NCBI GenBank assembly: GCA_947631135.1
Contig: CANRKE010000004.1
Span: 1-33,596 of the forward strand
Source of the DNA: an uncultured Bacilli bacterium
Lineage (GTDB): Bacteria; Bacillota_I; Bacilli_A; RF39; UBA660
Direction: 5' to 3'
Length of the DNA: 33,596 nt
Both the position numbers and the translations under genes were made by a program. The notes below the pieces were generated by a model. It made no database searches and had not been told where the DNA came from. It saw only the letters and a program-made list of their open reading frames with translations. The first letter of the stretch is position 1, and the number at the start of each line of letters is the position of its first letter. This document shows positions 8,919 through 19,730 of this stretch, one piece after another.

Positions 8919-10463
8919 TTATAATAAATTATAGTTATTTCTACCTTTGTTATCTATATAATTAATTATATCATCATATACATTTTTATTATTTTCAATA
9001 TAATTATTATCATTAAGATTATTTGCTATATCATCATAACTATCATATGCTAAACTAGATAATAAATAAATATAATTATTTTCTAAATATTTATTAAAAT
9101 GTTTCTTTAATATACCTGTAATTACATATATATCTTTATTAGGTAATATAGTAAAGAATATTCTTATTCCAAGAGCTCTTATTTCATATATTCCTTTTTG
9201 ATTACCACAATGAAACTTTTTATATTTTAATCCATTATTTAAATTTATATCATTATATTCTAATTCATTAAGTAAATACTTAAAACTTGAATAATATTCT
9301 TTTGGTATATTTTTAATAAATTTATAAAATTTTGTATTAGTATAATCAGTATCATTATTATTATTATTATTTAAAAATATTAAATGTCTTCTGTTTTTAC
9401 TTTTTTTATCATTAATATTATTATCTTTTTTTAATTCATTATACAAATTGCTTATAATAAGTAAATTTTCATGCAAATATTCATCTAATACTTCATAATC
9501 CTCTGAATTATTAGATATTTTTTTTGATTCATCTATTATCTTATAAATATCTTTCAATATTAATTTACCATTATATAAATCTAATTCTTTTTTTATTTCA
9601 GATATTTTGTCTATTTTAAAATATTCTGTATCTATTAATTTTTTCTCATCTATATGTTTACTATAATATTTATAATTATCATAATTATTTATATATTTTA
9701 AATTACAACATTCATTATAAAAAAATCGATTTATTTCATTTAAAAGTTCTAGTTCATCGTTATCTAATATTTGAGTATCGCTTTGTTTAGTATCACCAAA
9801 ATTTATTTCTTCTTCTAATCTTTCAAGTTCTTGTTTTTCTTTTTCTTTTCTGGCAATCCATAGTTTTTTTATTCTTTCCTCTTCTTTTATTCTTTTTTCT
9901 TCCTCATCTTTTAAGTATTTTTGATGCTCTTCATTTAAATATTTCTCAACTTTATCCATTTCATCACTTTCTAATATATCAAAATATTCAGCTATTGTTA
10001 CTAAAAGTTCTGGGATATAATTCTTAGTAAATAATTTATTAGAATTTCTAAGTTTTATTAAATTAATAGAACTTGTATAATAATTTTTTAAAATATCTAA
10101 TTTTTTAATATTTTTTTTATTTTTCTCTTTTAATTCATCTTTTATATTTTTCAAAATATCCTTATTTAGATTTATATCTATATCTGACACTTCTTTATTT
10201 TTTCTTAATTTTAAAGCTTTTACTATTTCATCTAATTTATCTTTATTAATAATAGCAAGATATTTTTTTTCAATTTCTCCAAGTTCATAAGTAAATTTAA
10301 GATAATATTTTGATTTTTCATCAAAAAAATTTTCCAATTTTCTTATAACATTATTATTGGTAGCAACTAATTTTTGCATATTTTCTATTAATTTTTTACT
10401 ATCTTTTAAATATTTTTCTAATCCATTAAAAAATTTGTTCAATATATCTTCATTATCTAACAT
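8919..10463 (-). CDS. Hypothetical coiled-coil protein with possible RelE/HigB-like C-terminal domain
   Basis: Lys/Glu-rich coiled-coil stretches (EEEKRIKEEERIKKLWIARKEKEKQELERLEEEI), then C-terminal GNQKGIYEIRALGIRIFFTILPNKDIYVITGILKKHFNK. Start chosen at MLDNEDIL after agaggtg. Confidence 0.6.
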   Translation of the reverse strand: MLDNEDILNKFFNGLEKYLKDSKKLIENMQKLVATNNNVIRKLENFFDEKSKYYLKFTYELGEIEKKYLAIINKDKLDEIVKALKLRKNKEVSDIDINLNKDILKNIKDELKEKNKKNIKKLDILKNYYTSSINLIKLRNSNKLFTKNYIPELLVTIAEYFDILESDEMDKVEKYLNEEHQKYLKDEEEKRIKEEERIKKLWIARKEKEKQELERLEEEINFGDTKQSDTQILDNDELELLNEINRFFYNECCNLKYINNYDNYKYYSKHIDEKKLIDTEYFKIDKISEIKKELDLYNGKLILKDIYKIIDESKKISNNSEDYEVLDEYLHENLLIISNLYNELKKDNNINDKKSKNRRHLIFLNNNNNNDTDYTNTKFYKFIKNIPKEYYSSFKYLLNELEYNDINLNNGLKYKKFHCGNQKGIYEIRALGIRIFFTILPNKDIYVITGILKKHFNKYLENNYIYLLSSLAYDSYDDIANNLNDNNYIENNKNVYDDIINYIDNKGRNNYNLL

Positions 10464-10489
10464 ATCTACACCTCTTCTATACATATTAA

Positions 10490-11350
10490 TTATGAATTTA
10501 AAAACTCTTTTACATCATTAATTGTATTATCGAAATTATCATAATCAACATTAAACCAATTTACATCCATCTGATTATTAAAGAATGTATATTGTCTTTT
10601 TGCATAATGTCGTGAATTTTTTTTGATATTATCTATTGCTTCATTTAAACTACATTCACCCTTAAAATAGGCAAATAATTCTTTATATCCTATCGCACTA
10701 TTTAATACTCTACTATTTGGATATTTATGATACAAAACTTTTGCTTCATCAACTAAACCATTATCAATCATAATATCTACTCTATTATTTATTATTTTAT
10801 ATAAATTATCTCTATCTGTAGTAAGACCTATTAAAATAAAATCATATAATTTCTTATTACCATTATTACTATTACTTTTTCTATTTAGAAAAGCAATTAA
10901 TCTTTTTCTATTATTTATATGTATATTACAATTTTTATCTATTTTTAAAGCTTCTTCATATAGTTCTTCATTAGTATATTCATCATAATTATTAATAATA
11001 TCATAATCAATAAATTCATAATCATATAATAATGATTTTATATATAAGCCTGTCCCACCAACAATTACAACATTTTTATTTTCTTTAATTAACTTGTTTA
11101 ATATTCTTCTACCATCTTTTTGATAATCATATACAGAATAATTTATATCAGGTTCTTTAATATCTATTAAATGATGCTTTATTCCTTCCATTTCTTCTTC
11201 TGTTACTTTCGCACTACCGATATTTAAATGTTTATATATTTGGACACTATCACCATTTATTATTTCAGCATCATAATATTTTGCAAGATTAATACTTAGT
11301 TTTGTCTTTCCAACACCAGTAGGTCCAATTATTACTATTATTTTACTCAT
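10490..11350 (-). CDS. miaA: tRNA dimethylallyltransferase MiaA
   Basis: P-loop IVIIGPTGVGKTKLSINLAKYYDAEIINGDSVQIYKHLNIGSAKVT, GGTGLYIKSLLY, SRHYAKRQYTFFNNQ. Confidence 0.95.
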   Translation of the reverse strand: MSKIIVIIGPTGVGKTKLSINLAKYYDAEIINGDSVQIYKHLNIGSAKVTEEEMEGIKHHLIDIKEPDINYSVYDYQKDGRRILNKLIKENKNVVIVGGTGLYIKSLLYDYEFIDYDIINNYDEYTNEELYEEALKIDKNCNIHINNRKRLIAFLNRKSNSNNGNKKLYDFILIGLTTDRDNLYKIINNRVDIMIDNGLVDEAKVLYHKYPNSRVLNSAIGYKELFAYFKGECSLNEAIDNIKKNSRHYAKRQYTFFNNQMDVNWFNVDYDNFDNTINDVKEFLNS

Positions 11351-11398
11351 TTCAATTCCTCTTCTTTATTATATATATAAGAAAAAATGTAAGATAAC

Positions 11399-11608
11399 TT
11401 ACATATATTTACTCATTTGTTTCATCATTTGATTAACTTGTTTTTGGCTTGGTGTTCTACCCATACCACTCATCATAGTTCTTATCATTTCTTCATTTAT
11501 TGGTGGATTCTTCTTCATCATTTTCTTAGTATATTTTTGTGAAATAAAAAATCCAGCAACCAATCCAATAATTAATCCAATCACAACTTGTAAAATATCC
11601 ATTAACAT
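11399..11608 (-). CDS. yneF: YneF family (UPF0154) membrane protein
   Basis: 69 aa; N-terminal TM (IGLIIGLVAGFFISQKYTKKMMKKNPPINEEMIRTMMSGMGRTPSQKQVNQMMKQM), a characteristic YneF sequence. Confidence 0.9.
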   Translation of the reverse strand: MLMDILQVVIGLIIGLVAGFFISQKYTKKMMKKNPPINEEMIRTMMSGMGRTPSQKQVNQMMKQMSKYM

Positions 11609-11670
11609 ATATTTATCCCTCCAAATTAATTGTACTAAAATTTTTAAATTTTTACAACGCTAATATGATA

Positions 11671-12543
11671 TTATTTGCATTTTTCATTATCTTCACTAAG
11701 TAATTCAGATAATTTAACCATATTATAACCCTTATTATTTATATAATTTATTACTAGTTTAATTTCATTTAAAGTTGTATCATTTATATCAAATGATATC
11801 ATACTTCCATTTTTAATTTTATTTTTAACAGTTATAACTGGTGTATTTTCAACTATTATATCTGGTATTATTGTATTTATCTTATTATTTTGACATACTG
11901 TTAAATCATTTATAGAAAATGATTCTAAATAACAAAATTTTGGATTATTATAATTTAATTGATCTAATATACTATTATTCCAATTTATTAAATCTTTATT
12001 ATATTTTTTATTATATCCTAAATTTAATACTTCAAATTTGTTATTAATTAAATCTTGTACATATTCTACATTATCTTCAAGATATGTACCATCTATAAAT
12101 ATAGTTGAATCTACATTACTTTCTGATAATATATTAATTAATTTATTTATATTATTTTGATTAGTATTATTATATATCTTAAATATTAAACTTACATTAT
12201 TTCTAATTTCATTACCACTTACAATATATTTATCATAATTATCTTTTAATAAATTTTTATTAAATATCTTTTTATATACTAACATTTTATCATTAAATGT
12301 ACCTATCTTTTTAAGATTTTCATAACTTTTATCTATATTTATTTCGCATCCATTTATACCTGGTATTATAGTATTATTAGTTACTATTGCTTCTTCTACA
12401 TTTATTTTATATTTATTTTTATTCTTATTAATTTCATTCATAAGTGGATCACTCTGTTTAATTACTAGTGCGACTCTATCTGTAATAAAAAAACTGAATA
12501 TTATAAGTAGAAATATTCCAATATATGATAATATATTTTTCAT
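11671..12543 (-). CDS. Membrane-anchored polysaccharide-deacetylase-like protein, probably catalytically degenerate
   Basis: N-terminal TM, then a NodB-fold-like stretch NQNNINKLINILSESNVDSTIFIDGTYLEDNVEYVQDLINNKFEVLNLGYN; usual Asp-Asp and HxxxH metal motifs not apparent. Confidence 0.5.
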   Translation of the reverse strand: MKNILSYIGIFLLIIFSFFITDRVALVIKQSDPLMNEINKNKNKYKINVEEAIVTNNTIIPGINGCEINIDKSYENLKKIGTFNDKMLVYKKIFNKNLLKDNYDKYIVSGNEIRNNVSLIFKIYNNTNQNNINKLINILSESNVDSTIFIDGTYLEDNVEYVQDLINNKFEVLNLGYNKKYNKDLINWNNSILDQLNYNNPKFCYLESFSINDLTVCQNNKINTIIPDIIVENTPVITVKNKIKNGSMISFDINDTTLNEIKLVINYINNKGYNMVKLSELLSEDNEKCK

Positions 12544-12744
12544 TTACTTCACCCATTTAAATATATGTATTTAAATTTAAAACTTTCATATATTGAAAGT
12601 TATTTAGAAAATGAATAATAAAAGTCATGATAGTTTTTAAAAGGCTAAAATATTATCTTACAAATATATCTAAAAATTATTGAAAATTTATATTAATTAT
12701 AAAATAAATCTGTTATAATAATTACTACATTAGAGGTGATAAAA

Positions 12745-13959
12745 TTGGAAACTTTAGCACTTAAATTAAGACCTAAAAAGATAGATGATGTAATAGGGCA
12801 AAAACATTTAATAGGTAAAAATAAAATACTATCTAATTTAGTTAAAAACAAAAGATTATTTTCAATGATATTTTATGGTAAACCAGGTATAGGTAAAACA
12901 ACTATTGCTCTTGCTTTAGTTAATGAATTAGGATTTAGATATAGAATGATAAATGCTGTTACACATTCAAAAAAAGATATAGATATAGTAATTGAAGAAG
13001 CTAAGATGTATGATGGTATAGTATTACTTGTTGATGAAATACATAGATTAAATAAAGATAAACAAGATATATTGCTACCCCATCTAGAAAGTGGATTAAT
13101 AACTTTAATTGGTATGACAACAGCTAATCCATATCATAAAATAAATCCTGCAATAAGAAGTAGATGTCAAATATTTGAATTACATGAACTTGGATATGAT
13201 GATATAAAAGAAGCAATAGAAAAAATAGAAAGGAAAAAAATTTTAAAGAATTTAAAGATAGATGATGATGCAAAAGATAGTATTATTAATTCATCTAGTG
13301 GTGATTTAAGACATGCTTATAATTTAATAGAAATGGCTTATTATTCATCAAGCGATCAACATATAACTCTTGATGAGTTAGAAAACATGGGTTGTAAACC
13401 AATATTTTTTCATGATGCAAATGAAGATGGATATTACGATGTTATTTCTGCACTTCAAAAATCAATCAGAGGAAGTGATGTTGATGCTTCCCTACACTAT
13501 TTAGCGCGTTTAATTGAAGCTGGTGATTTAGATATAATATGTAGAAGATTAAATGTAATTGCTTATGAAGATATTGGTCTTGCTAATCCTAATGCAGGAT
13601 TATATGTAGATGCAGCAATAAATAGTGTAGAAAGATTGGGACTACCAGAAGCAAGAATAATACTTGCTAATATAGTAATACTACTTGCCCTATCTCCAAA
13701 AAGTAATTCAGCATATCTTTCTATAGATAGTGCTATTTCAGATATTAAAATTGGTAATACATCTAATGTTCCAAATAATATTAAAACTACTTCTAAAGAT
13801 TATCTTTATCCTCATGATTATCCTAATCATTTTGTAAAACAACAATATATGCCAGATAATTTAATTGGTAAAAGATATTATAAACCACAAAATAATAAAT
13901 ATGAAAATAATTTAAAAGCAGTATTAGAAAAATTAGAAAAATTAAAAGATCAACAATAA
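12745..13959 (+). CDS. rarA: Replication-associated recombination protein A (RarA/MgsA, AAA+ ATPase)
   Basis: LALKLRPKKIDDVIGQKHLIGKNKIL, Walker A FYGKPGIGKTTIA, Walker B LLVDEIHRLNKDKQD, NVIAYEDIGLANPNA, YLYPHDYPNHFVKQQYMPDNL. Start likely TTG at 12745 after agaggtg (the ORF track gives GTG at 12736, inside the RBS). Confidence 0.93.
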   Translation: METLALKLRPKKIDDVIGQKHLIGKNKILSNLVKNKRLFSMIFYGKPGIGKTTIALALVNELGFRYRMINAVTHSKKDIDIVIEEAKMYDGIVLLVDEIHRLNKDKQDILLPHLESGLITLIGMTTANPYHKINPAIRSRCQIFELHELGYDDIKEAIEKIERKKILKNLKIDDDAKDSIINSSSGDLRHAYNLIEMAYYSSSDQHITLDELENMGCKPIFFHDANEDGYYDVISALQKSIRGSDVDASLHYLARLIEAGDLDIICRRLNVIAYEDIGLANPNAGLYVDAAINSVERLGLPEARIILANIVILLALSPKSNSAYLSIDSAISDIKIGNTSNVPNNIKTTSKDYLYPHDYPNHFVKQQYMPDNLIGKRYYKPQNNKYENNLKAVLEKLEKLKDQQ

Positions 13960-14049
13960 TATATTTTTTAAAATTTTTATATTTACTATTACATATATCG
14001 ACAATATTTTTTCATTCTATACATTACTATATTGTTAGAGGTGATTTAG

Positions 14050-14514
14050 ATGAAAAAATTAAGGTATATTCTTCCTATATCTTTAGCTATAGTAATTGGA
14101 CTATATTTAGGAAAATTAGTATATACAAATTATGAAAATAATAAAAGATATATTGAAACATTTAAAACTGATAGCGATGTGTATTTTTTACAACAAGGTG
14201 TATATACTACTAAAGAATCTATGACTGAAAATGCATCTAATTTATCTGATTATATATATGCATTAGATGATGATAAATATAGAGTATTTATTGGTATATC
14301 ATCAAACCAAGATACTGCTAAAAAAATTAAAAATATATATACTGATAAAGGTATTGATATATATATTAAAAAAGATACTATATCAGATAACTCTTTTGTT
14401 GAAAAATTAAAAGAATATGATAAAATGATCGATAATACAACAGATAATAATGAAATATTAAATTATGAAAATCAAATAATGAAAGAATATGAATTATCTT
14501 ATAGTGAAAAGTAA
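14050..14514 (+). CDS. Membrane protein with SPOR-like domain
   Basis: N-terminal TM followed by VYFLQQGVYTTKESMTENASNLSDYIYALDDDKYRVFIGISSNQDTAKKIKNIYTDKGIDIYIKK, which has the SPOR pattern; RBS agaggtg. Confidence 0.6.
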   Translation: MKKLRYILPISLAIVIGLYLGKLVYTNYENNKRYIETFKTDSDVYFLQQGVYTTKESMTENASNLSDYIYALDDDKYRVFIGISSNQDTAKKIKNIYTDKGIDIYIKKDTISDNSFVEKLKEYDKMIDNTTDNNEILNYENQIMKEYELSYSEK

Positions 14515-14582
14515 TTAATATCATAATATTATATTTTAAAATTATAAATTTTGTATTATAATAATTGTTAAAGGTGATAAAT

Positions 14583-15440
14583 ATGTTAAATAAACCAAAG
14601 AAAAAAATAGATATTAAATATATTATTTTATTTATTGTAATAATAATAATTTTAATACTTGTTATCTTTTCATTCATAATTAAAGATAAAAGAAAGCTAT
14701 CTGCACCTGAACGTTTTATTAAAGATTGCTTGATTAGTGTTGAAAATATTGTTTTATATCCATTTAGATTTGTTAAAGATGAAATTACTGAATTTATATA
14801 TTTAAAAGATGTATATAAAGAAAATAAAGTCTTAAAAGAAAATTTAGATAGATATGATTTATTATATACTCAAAATCAAGAACTTAAAAGACAAATTGAA
14901 GAATTAAAAGAAGAATATGGAATTGAAAATATATTAAGTGAATATGAATATGTTAAAGCAACTGTTATAAATAGAAATGTTGCATATTGGTATGATACTA
15001 TGACTATTAATAAAGGTAGTAAAAGTGGTATTACTGAGGATATGGCTGTTATTACCAGTAAAGGTTTAATAGGTAAAGTTATAAAAACAACAAAGAATAC
15101 TAGTGAAGTAAAAATGATAACTTCATCTAATTCAAATAATAAAATATCTGTTATTATTGATGATGTTGAAAATAACCTTAAATTGTATGGAATATTAACT
15201 AATTATGATGTTAAAAAAAATATGTTAGCTATAGAAGGTATTAGTGAAAATAGTAATATTAAAAAAGGAAGTAAAGTATATACTAGTGGATTAAATGATA
15301 TATTCCCTAGTGGTATATTAGTTGGTGAAGTTGATAGTGAAATAAAAGATAATTATGGTCTATCTAAAATTGTATATGCATCTGCATCAAATGATATGTC
15401 AGATGTAAGTTATGTAAGTGTTTTAAAGAGGAAAGAATAA
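14583..15440 (+). CDS. mreC: Rod-shape-determining protein MreC
   Basis: N-terminal TM, coiled coil, then VINRNVAYWYDTMTINKGSKSGITEDMAVITSKGLIGKVIKTTKNTSEVKMITS and VYTSGLNDIFPSGILVGEV. Start at the ATG after aaaggtgat. Confidence 0.92.
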   Translation: MLNKPKKKIDIKYIILFIVIIIILILVIFSFIIKDKRKLSAPERFIKDCLISVENIVLYPFRFVKDEITEFIYLKDVYKENKVLKENLDRYDLLYTQNQELKRQIEELKEEYGIENILSEYEYVKATVINRNVAYWYDTMTINKGSKSGITEDMAVITSKGLIGKVIKTTKNTSEVKMITSSNSNNKISVIIDDVENNLKLYGILTNYDVKKNMLAIEGISENSNIKKGSKVYTSGLNDIFPSGILVGEVDSEIKDNYGLSKIVYASASNDMSDVSYVSVLKRKE

Positions 15441-15442
15441 TT

Positions 15443-15949
15443 ATGTTTATGTATATTGTAACTATTATTTCACTACTCTTAGATTTATTTTTATCCACTA
15501 TATTACCAATAGTAAATACATCAAATAACTTTTTTATACCTATGTTTACTATTGTATCATTAGTCTTAATGTATCCATATTTTAATCATAAACAAAATAA
15601 TTATATTAGATATGCAATAATCATTGGATTTATTTATGATATTTTAATAACTAATACTCTATTAGTTAATGCAACTATATTTGCTTGTCTGGCAGCATTT
15701 ATTAGATTTCTGGATAGTGGATTATCCAATAATTTATTAAGTATTATTATTAAATCACTATTAGTTATATTTGTATATGATGTTGTAATGTATCTGATAC
15801 TTTCTTTAATTGGTTATATTAATTTTAATATATTTGATATACTATTTAAATTATTAAAATCTATATCATTAAATTTAATATATATTATTGTTTGTTATAG
15901 TATAACTAATAGAATAGCTAAAAGGTTAAAAATTAAAAAATTTATATAA
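15443..15949 (+). CDS. mreD: Rod-shape-determining protein MreD-like membrane protein
   Basis: 168 aa polytopic protein immediately downstream of mreC; MYPYFNHKQNNYIRYAIIIGFIYDILITNTLLVNA matches the MreD pattern. Confidence 0.8.
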   Translation: MFMYIVTIISLLLDLFLSTILPIVNTSNNFFIPMFTIVSLVLMYPYFNHKQNNYIRYAIIIGFIYDILITNTLLVNATIFACLAAFIRFLDSGLSNNLLSIIIKSLLVIFVYDVVMYLILSLIGYINFNIFDILFKLLKSISLNLIYIIVCYSITNRIAKRLKIKKFI

Positions 15950-15977
15950 ACTAAATAATATTCAATTGGATATAAAA

Positions 15978-16017
15978 AAGTAAGGTTTATTGTTTATTTT
16001 GGATAATAACCTTACTT
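15978..16017. terminator. Bidirectional Rho-independent terminator between mreD and pheT
   Basis: Inverted repeat AAGTAAGGTT...AACCTTACTT between convergent genes. Confidence 0.7.
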
Positions 16018-16022
16018 ATTTA

Positions 16023-18419
16023 TTATTTATCTCTTAATTCTGCACCTAATTCATTTTCAACTTTAGAAATTATATCATTAAATACACTCATTACTTCTTC
16101 ATCAGTCAAAGTTCTATTAATATTTGAAAATGTTAATTTAAATGCAATTGATTTTTTACCAGGTAAAACATTTTCTCCAGTATATACATCAAATATTTGT
16201 ACATCATTTAATATACTAGTACCATTTTTTCTTATAACATTCATTATCTTTGAACTTTCTAAATCTTTATCTACAACGAATGCCATATCTTTAATTATAC
16301 TTGGATATTTAGATATTTCTTTATATTTGATATTTCTTATTTTTAAACTAAATAATTCATCTAAATCTAATTCAAATACATAAACATTATCAATGATATT
16401 TGGATGAACACATCCAATATAACCAATATATTTTTTATTTATATATATGCTAGCAGACATATATGGGTGCATTTCTTTAGGTAAATTATCACATACAAAT
16501 TCATATCTACCATTTAATTTTAAATAATCTAATAATCCTTCAACAACACCTTTAACTAAATAATAATCTGAATTTATTTTAATATTTGAAATATTATTAT
16601 TTATATAACTTCCACTTAAAAGACCTGCACACAAAGATTTTTGAGCTATATCATTGTTATCATTATAATATACATTAGATATTTCAAATATATTTACATC
16701 ATTAATATTACGTGCTCTATTATATTCACATACTTCAATAAGTGATGGTATTAAACTATATCTAGTTATTTTCTTATCTTCACTTAATGGATCAGCTACT
16801 TGTATACAATTTTTTACATCTTTGGTAAACATTTTTGATTTTTCTACATTTGTTAATGTATATGTTACTGTTTCGTTAAGATTTATTGAAGTTAAATAAT
16901 CTCTTATATTTACTTTATATTCTTCAAATGGTGATACACCACCTTGTTTTAATATTGAATGAGGTAATGTACCTTCCATATCAGCATAACCATGTATTCT
17001 ACCAATTTCTTCGATTAAATCTTCCTTAATAGAAATATCTAAACGTCTAAATGGTACAGTAACTAAATATTTATTTTTATCAAGACTAAACTTAAATCCT
17101 AATTTTTTAAATATATCAGATATTTCTTCTGTTTTAATATTCATACCTAATACATTACATATTTTATCTTTAGTTATTTCAATAGTTTTTTCTTTATCAT
17201 CTATATCAGAATAAATAACATAGTCATCAAGTATTTCTGCATCAGCATATTTTTCTAATAAGTGGCATGCTCTATCCATTGCTTCTTTTGTTGCATGTGC
17301 ATTAACGCCTTTTTCATATCTAATAGATGCTTCACTTCTTAAAATATTTTTTGATGTATTTCTAATATTTGCTGGATTAAATACAGCAGCTTCAATAGTG
17401 ATATTTTTTGTATCAGATGTTACTTCAGTAGATAATCCTCCCATAACACCAGCTAAAGCAACAGCTTCTTTATTATTTGCAATTACAATATCAGAATCAT
17501 CTAGTATTCTTACTTCACCATCTAGTGTAACTACTTCTTCCCTATCTTTTGCCATTCTAACAATTATATCGTTACCTAATTTATCAGAATCAAAGAAATG
17601 TAATGGTTGACCATATTCTAACATAACATAATTAGATATATCAACTACATTATTAATAGGTCTTACTCCACTAGCCATTAATCTTGATTTAATAAATTTA
17701 GGACTTTCTTTTATAGTTACACCTTTAACCATTTTAGTAATATATATTGAACAATTTTTAGTTTGAACACTTAAATTAATATGATTTTTAACACTATCAT
17801 CACATACTTTATAATTAGTATCAGGTAAGCTTATTTCTTTATTATATATAGCAGCAAATTCATAAGACATACCAATAATACTATATAAATCACTACGATT
17901 AGCTGTTAGTTCAAAATTAATTACTTCATCATCGTAATTCAAATATTCAAGAGCATCACTACCAATAATTGAATCATCTCCATCAATTAAATATATTCCA
18001 TCCTTAAACTCACTTGGAACATATTTTTCTTGTATTCCAATTTCTTGAAGTGAACATAACATACCATTTGATTCAACACCACGTAAATTTGTTTTCTTTA
18101 TTGTTATATCATTAGGTAAAACTGCTCCATCTACAGCAACTATCGCATATGCATCTTTTCTCACATTAGGTGCTCCACAAACAATTTGTAATATCTCTTT
18201 TCCTACATTTACTTTACATACATGTAAATGATCTGAATTTGGATGGAACTCACAATCAACTATTTTACCTATAACTAAACCAGTCGCACTACTTATCTTA
18301 GTAATTTCTTCTATTTCGTTACCAACAAGTGGTAAATCACGTGCTATATCATCAGTTTTAATATCACTAATATCTACATATTCATTTAACCATCTTCTAC
18401 TTACTAGCATCATCATCAC
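16023..18419 (-). CDS. pheT: Phenylalanyl-tRNA synthetase beta subunit
   Basis: About 798 aa; [88 protein letters not shown]-terminus. Precise start among MMMM uncertain. Confidence 0.96.
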   Translation of the reverse strand: MMMMLVSRRWLNEYVDISDIKTDDIARDLPLVGNEIEEITKISSATGLVIGKIVDCEFHPNSDHLHVCKVNVGKEILQIVCGAPNVRKDAYAIVAVDGAVLPNDITIKKTNLRGVESNGMLCSLQEIGIQEKYVPSEFKDGIYLIDGDDSIIGSDALEYLNYDDEVINFELTANRSDLYSIIGMSYEFAAIYNKEISLPDTNYKVCDDSVKNHINLSVQTKNCSIYITKMVKGVTIKESPKFIKSRLMASGVRPINNVVDISNYVMLEYGQPLHFFDSDKLGNDIIVRMAKDREEVVTLDGEVRILDDSDIVIANNKEAVALAGVMGGLSTEVTSDTKNITIEAAVFNPANIRNTSKNILRSEASIRYEKGVNAHATKEAMDRACHLLEKYADAEILDDYVIYSDIDDKEKTIEITKDKICNVLGMNIKTEEISDIFKKLGFKFSLDKNKYLVTVPFRRLDISIKEDLIEEIGRIHGYADMEGTLPHSILKQGGVSPFEEYKVNIRDYLTSINLNETVTYTLTNVEKSKMFTKDVKNCIQVADPLSEDKKITRYSLIPSLIEVCEYNRARNINDVNIFEISNVYYNDNNDIAQKSLCAGLLSGSYINNNISNIKINSDYYLVKGVVEGLLDYLKLNGRYEFVCDNLPKEMHPYMSASIYINKKYIGYIGCVHPNIIDNVYVFELDLDELFSLKIRNIKYKEISKYPSIIKDMAFVVDKDLESSKIMNVIRKNGTSILNDVQIFDVYTGENVLPGKKSIAFKLTFSNINRTLTDEEVMSVFNDIISKVENELGAELRDK

Positions 18420-19452
18420 TCTTTTCTATATACTTAAATTGAGATAAAAATCTTAAATCATTTGTATAGAAATCTCTTATATCATTTATTTCATATTTCA
18501 ACATTGCAATTCTTTCAACACCAAGTCCAAATGCAAATCCTGTATAAACGTCTGGATCATATCCACAATTTCTAAGTACATTAGGATGAACCATTCCTGC
18601 ACCTAATATTTCAATCCATCCAGTTTTCTTACACATGTTACATCCTTTACCATTACATTTAAAACATGAAACATCAACTTCTACACTAGGTTCAGTAAAT
18701 GGAAAGAATGATGGTCTAAATCTTAACTTTCTACCGTCCCCAAATAATTTATTCATTGCTACTTCTAATGTTCCTTTAAGATCAGCCATTGATATATTTT
18801 TATCTACAACTAATCCCTCTATTTGTTCGAATTGATGTGAATGAGTCGCATCATCATTATCTCTTCTATATACTTTTCCAGGACATATTATTCTTATTGG
18901 TGTTTTATCTTTATTTTCAAGCATAGTTCTTATTTGTACTGGCGAAGTTTGAGATCTAAGCAATATTTCTTCATTTATGTAGAATGTATCTTGCATATCA
19001 CGTGCTGGATGTGATTTTGGTATATTTAGTAGTTCAAAGTTATATAGATCATTTTCTACTTCAGGTCCACTTTTTACATCATATCCCATTGATATAAATA
19101 TTTCTTTGACTTCTTCAATAACTCTATTTAATGGGTGTATATAACCTTTTGTTATTTTTGTCCCTGGTAAAGTTATATCTATCTTTTCACTTTCTAATTT
19201 TTTATTAAGATATTCTAAATCCATCTTTTCTTTAATAGCATTTAATCTTGATTGTACACTATTCTTAAATTCATTTAAACAATATCCAAATTCTCTTTTT
19301 TCTTCATTACTTAATTCTTTCATCTTACTTGAAAGTGATGTAATGCTCCCCTTTTTACTAAGATATTTTAATCTAAAATCATTTAAATCATCATAAGTTG
19401 ATATATTATTAATTGCTTCATCAACTTCTTTAATTAAATTTTCATCTATCAT
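18397..19452 (-). CDS. pheS: Phenylalanyl-tRNA synthetase alpha subunit
   Basis: [93 protein letters not shown]. Start [10 protein letters not shown] after aaaggatgataat; the track start lies in the T-box leader. Confidence 0.96.
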   Translation of the reverse strand: MIDENLIKEVDEAINNISTYDDLNDFRLKYLSKKGSITSLSSKMKELSNEEKREFGYCLNEFKNSVQSRLNAIKEKMDLEYLNKKLESEKIDITLPGTKITKGYIHPLNRVIEEVKEIFISMGYDVKSGPEVENDLYNFELLNIPKSHPARDMQDTFYINEEILLRSQTSPVQIRTMLENKDKTPIRIICPGKVYRRDNDDATHSHQFEQIEGLVVDKNISMADLKGTLEVAMNKLFGDGRKLRFRPSFFPFTEPSVEVDVSCFKCNGKGCNMCKKTGWIEILGAGMVHPNVLRNCGYDPDVYTGFAFGLGVERIAMLKYEINDIRDFYTNDLRFLSQFKYIEKSDDDASK

Positions 19453-19472
19453 ATTATCATCCTTTCTAATAA

Positions 19473-19690
19473 TTAAAAAATACTCCCAACCCTTTAAGGA
19501 CGAAAGTATTTTCCGCGGTACCACCTTAATTCAATAAGCACTCTACTTCTTAACGCGAAGAAAACGTAAAGGCTAAAAGGTGAATTCATAAAATGTTGTT
19601 ACTAATTTTCATCAACCATTAGCTTTCTATAAACAACTTAGATTATTACTATTTCTTTATCACGGCCTTTGTAAGTAAATTGATTGTACC
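19473..19690 (-). promoter_or_regulatory. T-box leader (Phe, specifier TTC) upstream of pheS
   Basis: Minus strand carries the T-box AAGGTGGTACCGCGG (complement at about 19511-19526), a terminator AAATACT...AGTATTT with a T run, a stem-I AG bulge/GGTTGATGAAAAT region, and GAA-TTC-ACC specifier context (TTC at about 19582-19584). Confidence 0.92.
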
Positions 19691-19730
19691 ATAATAATAA
19701 ACATTTGTAAATTCAATTATTATATTTTTT

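Noticed and set aside
14378-14677. Minus-strand 99-aa ORF near mreC
   Set aside because: Antisense to the SPOR-like and mreC genes; Ile/Phe/Tyr-rich artefact of AT-rich sequence.
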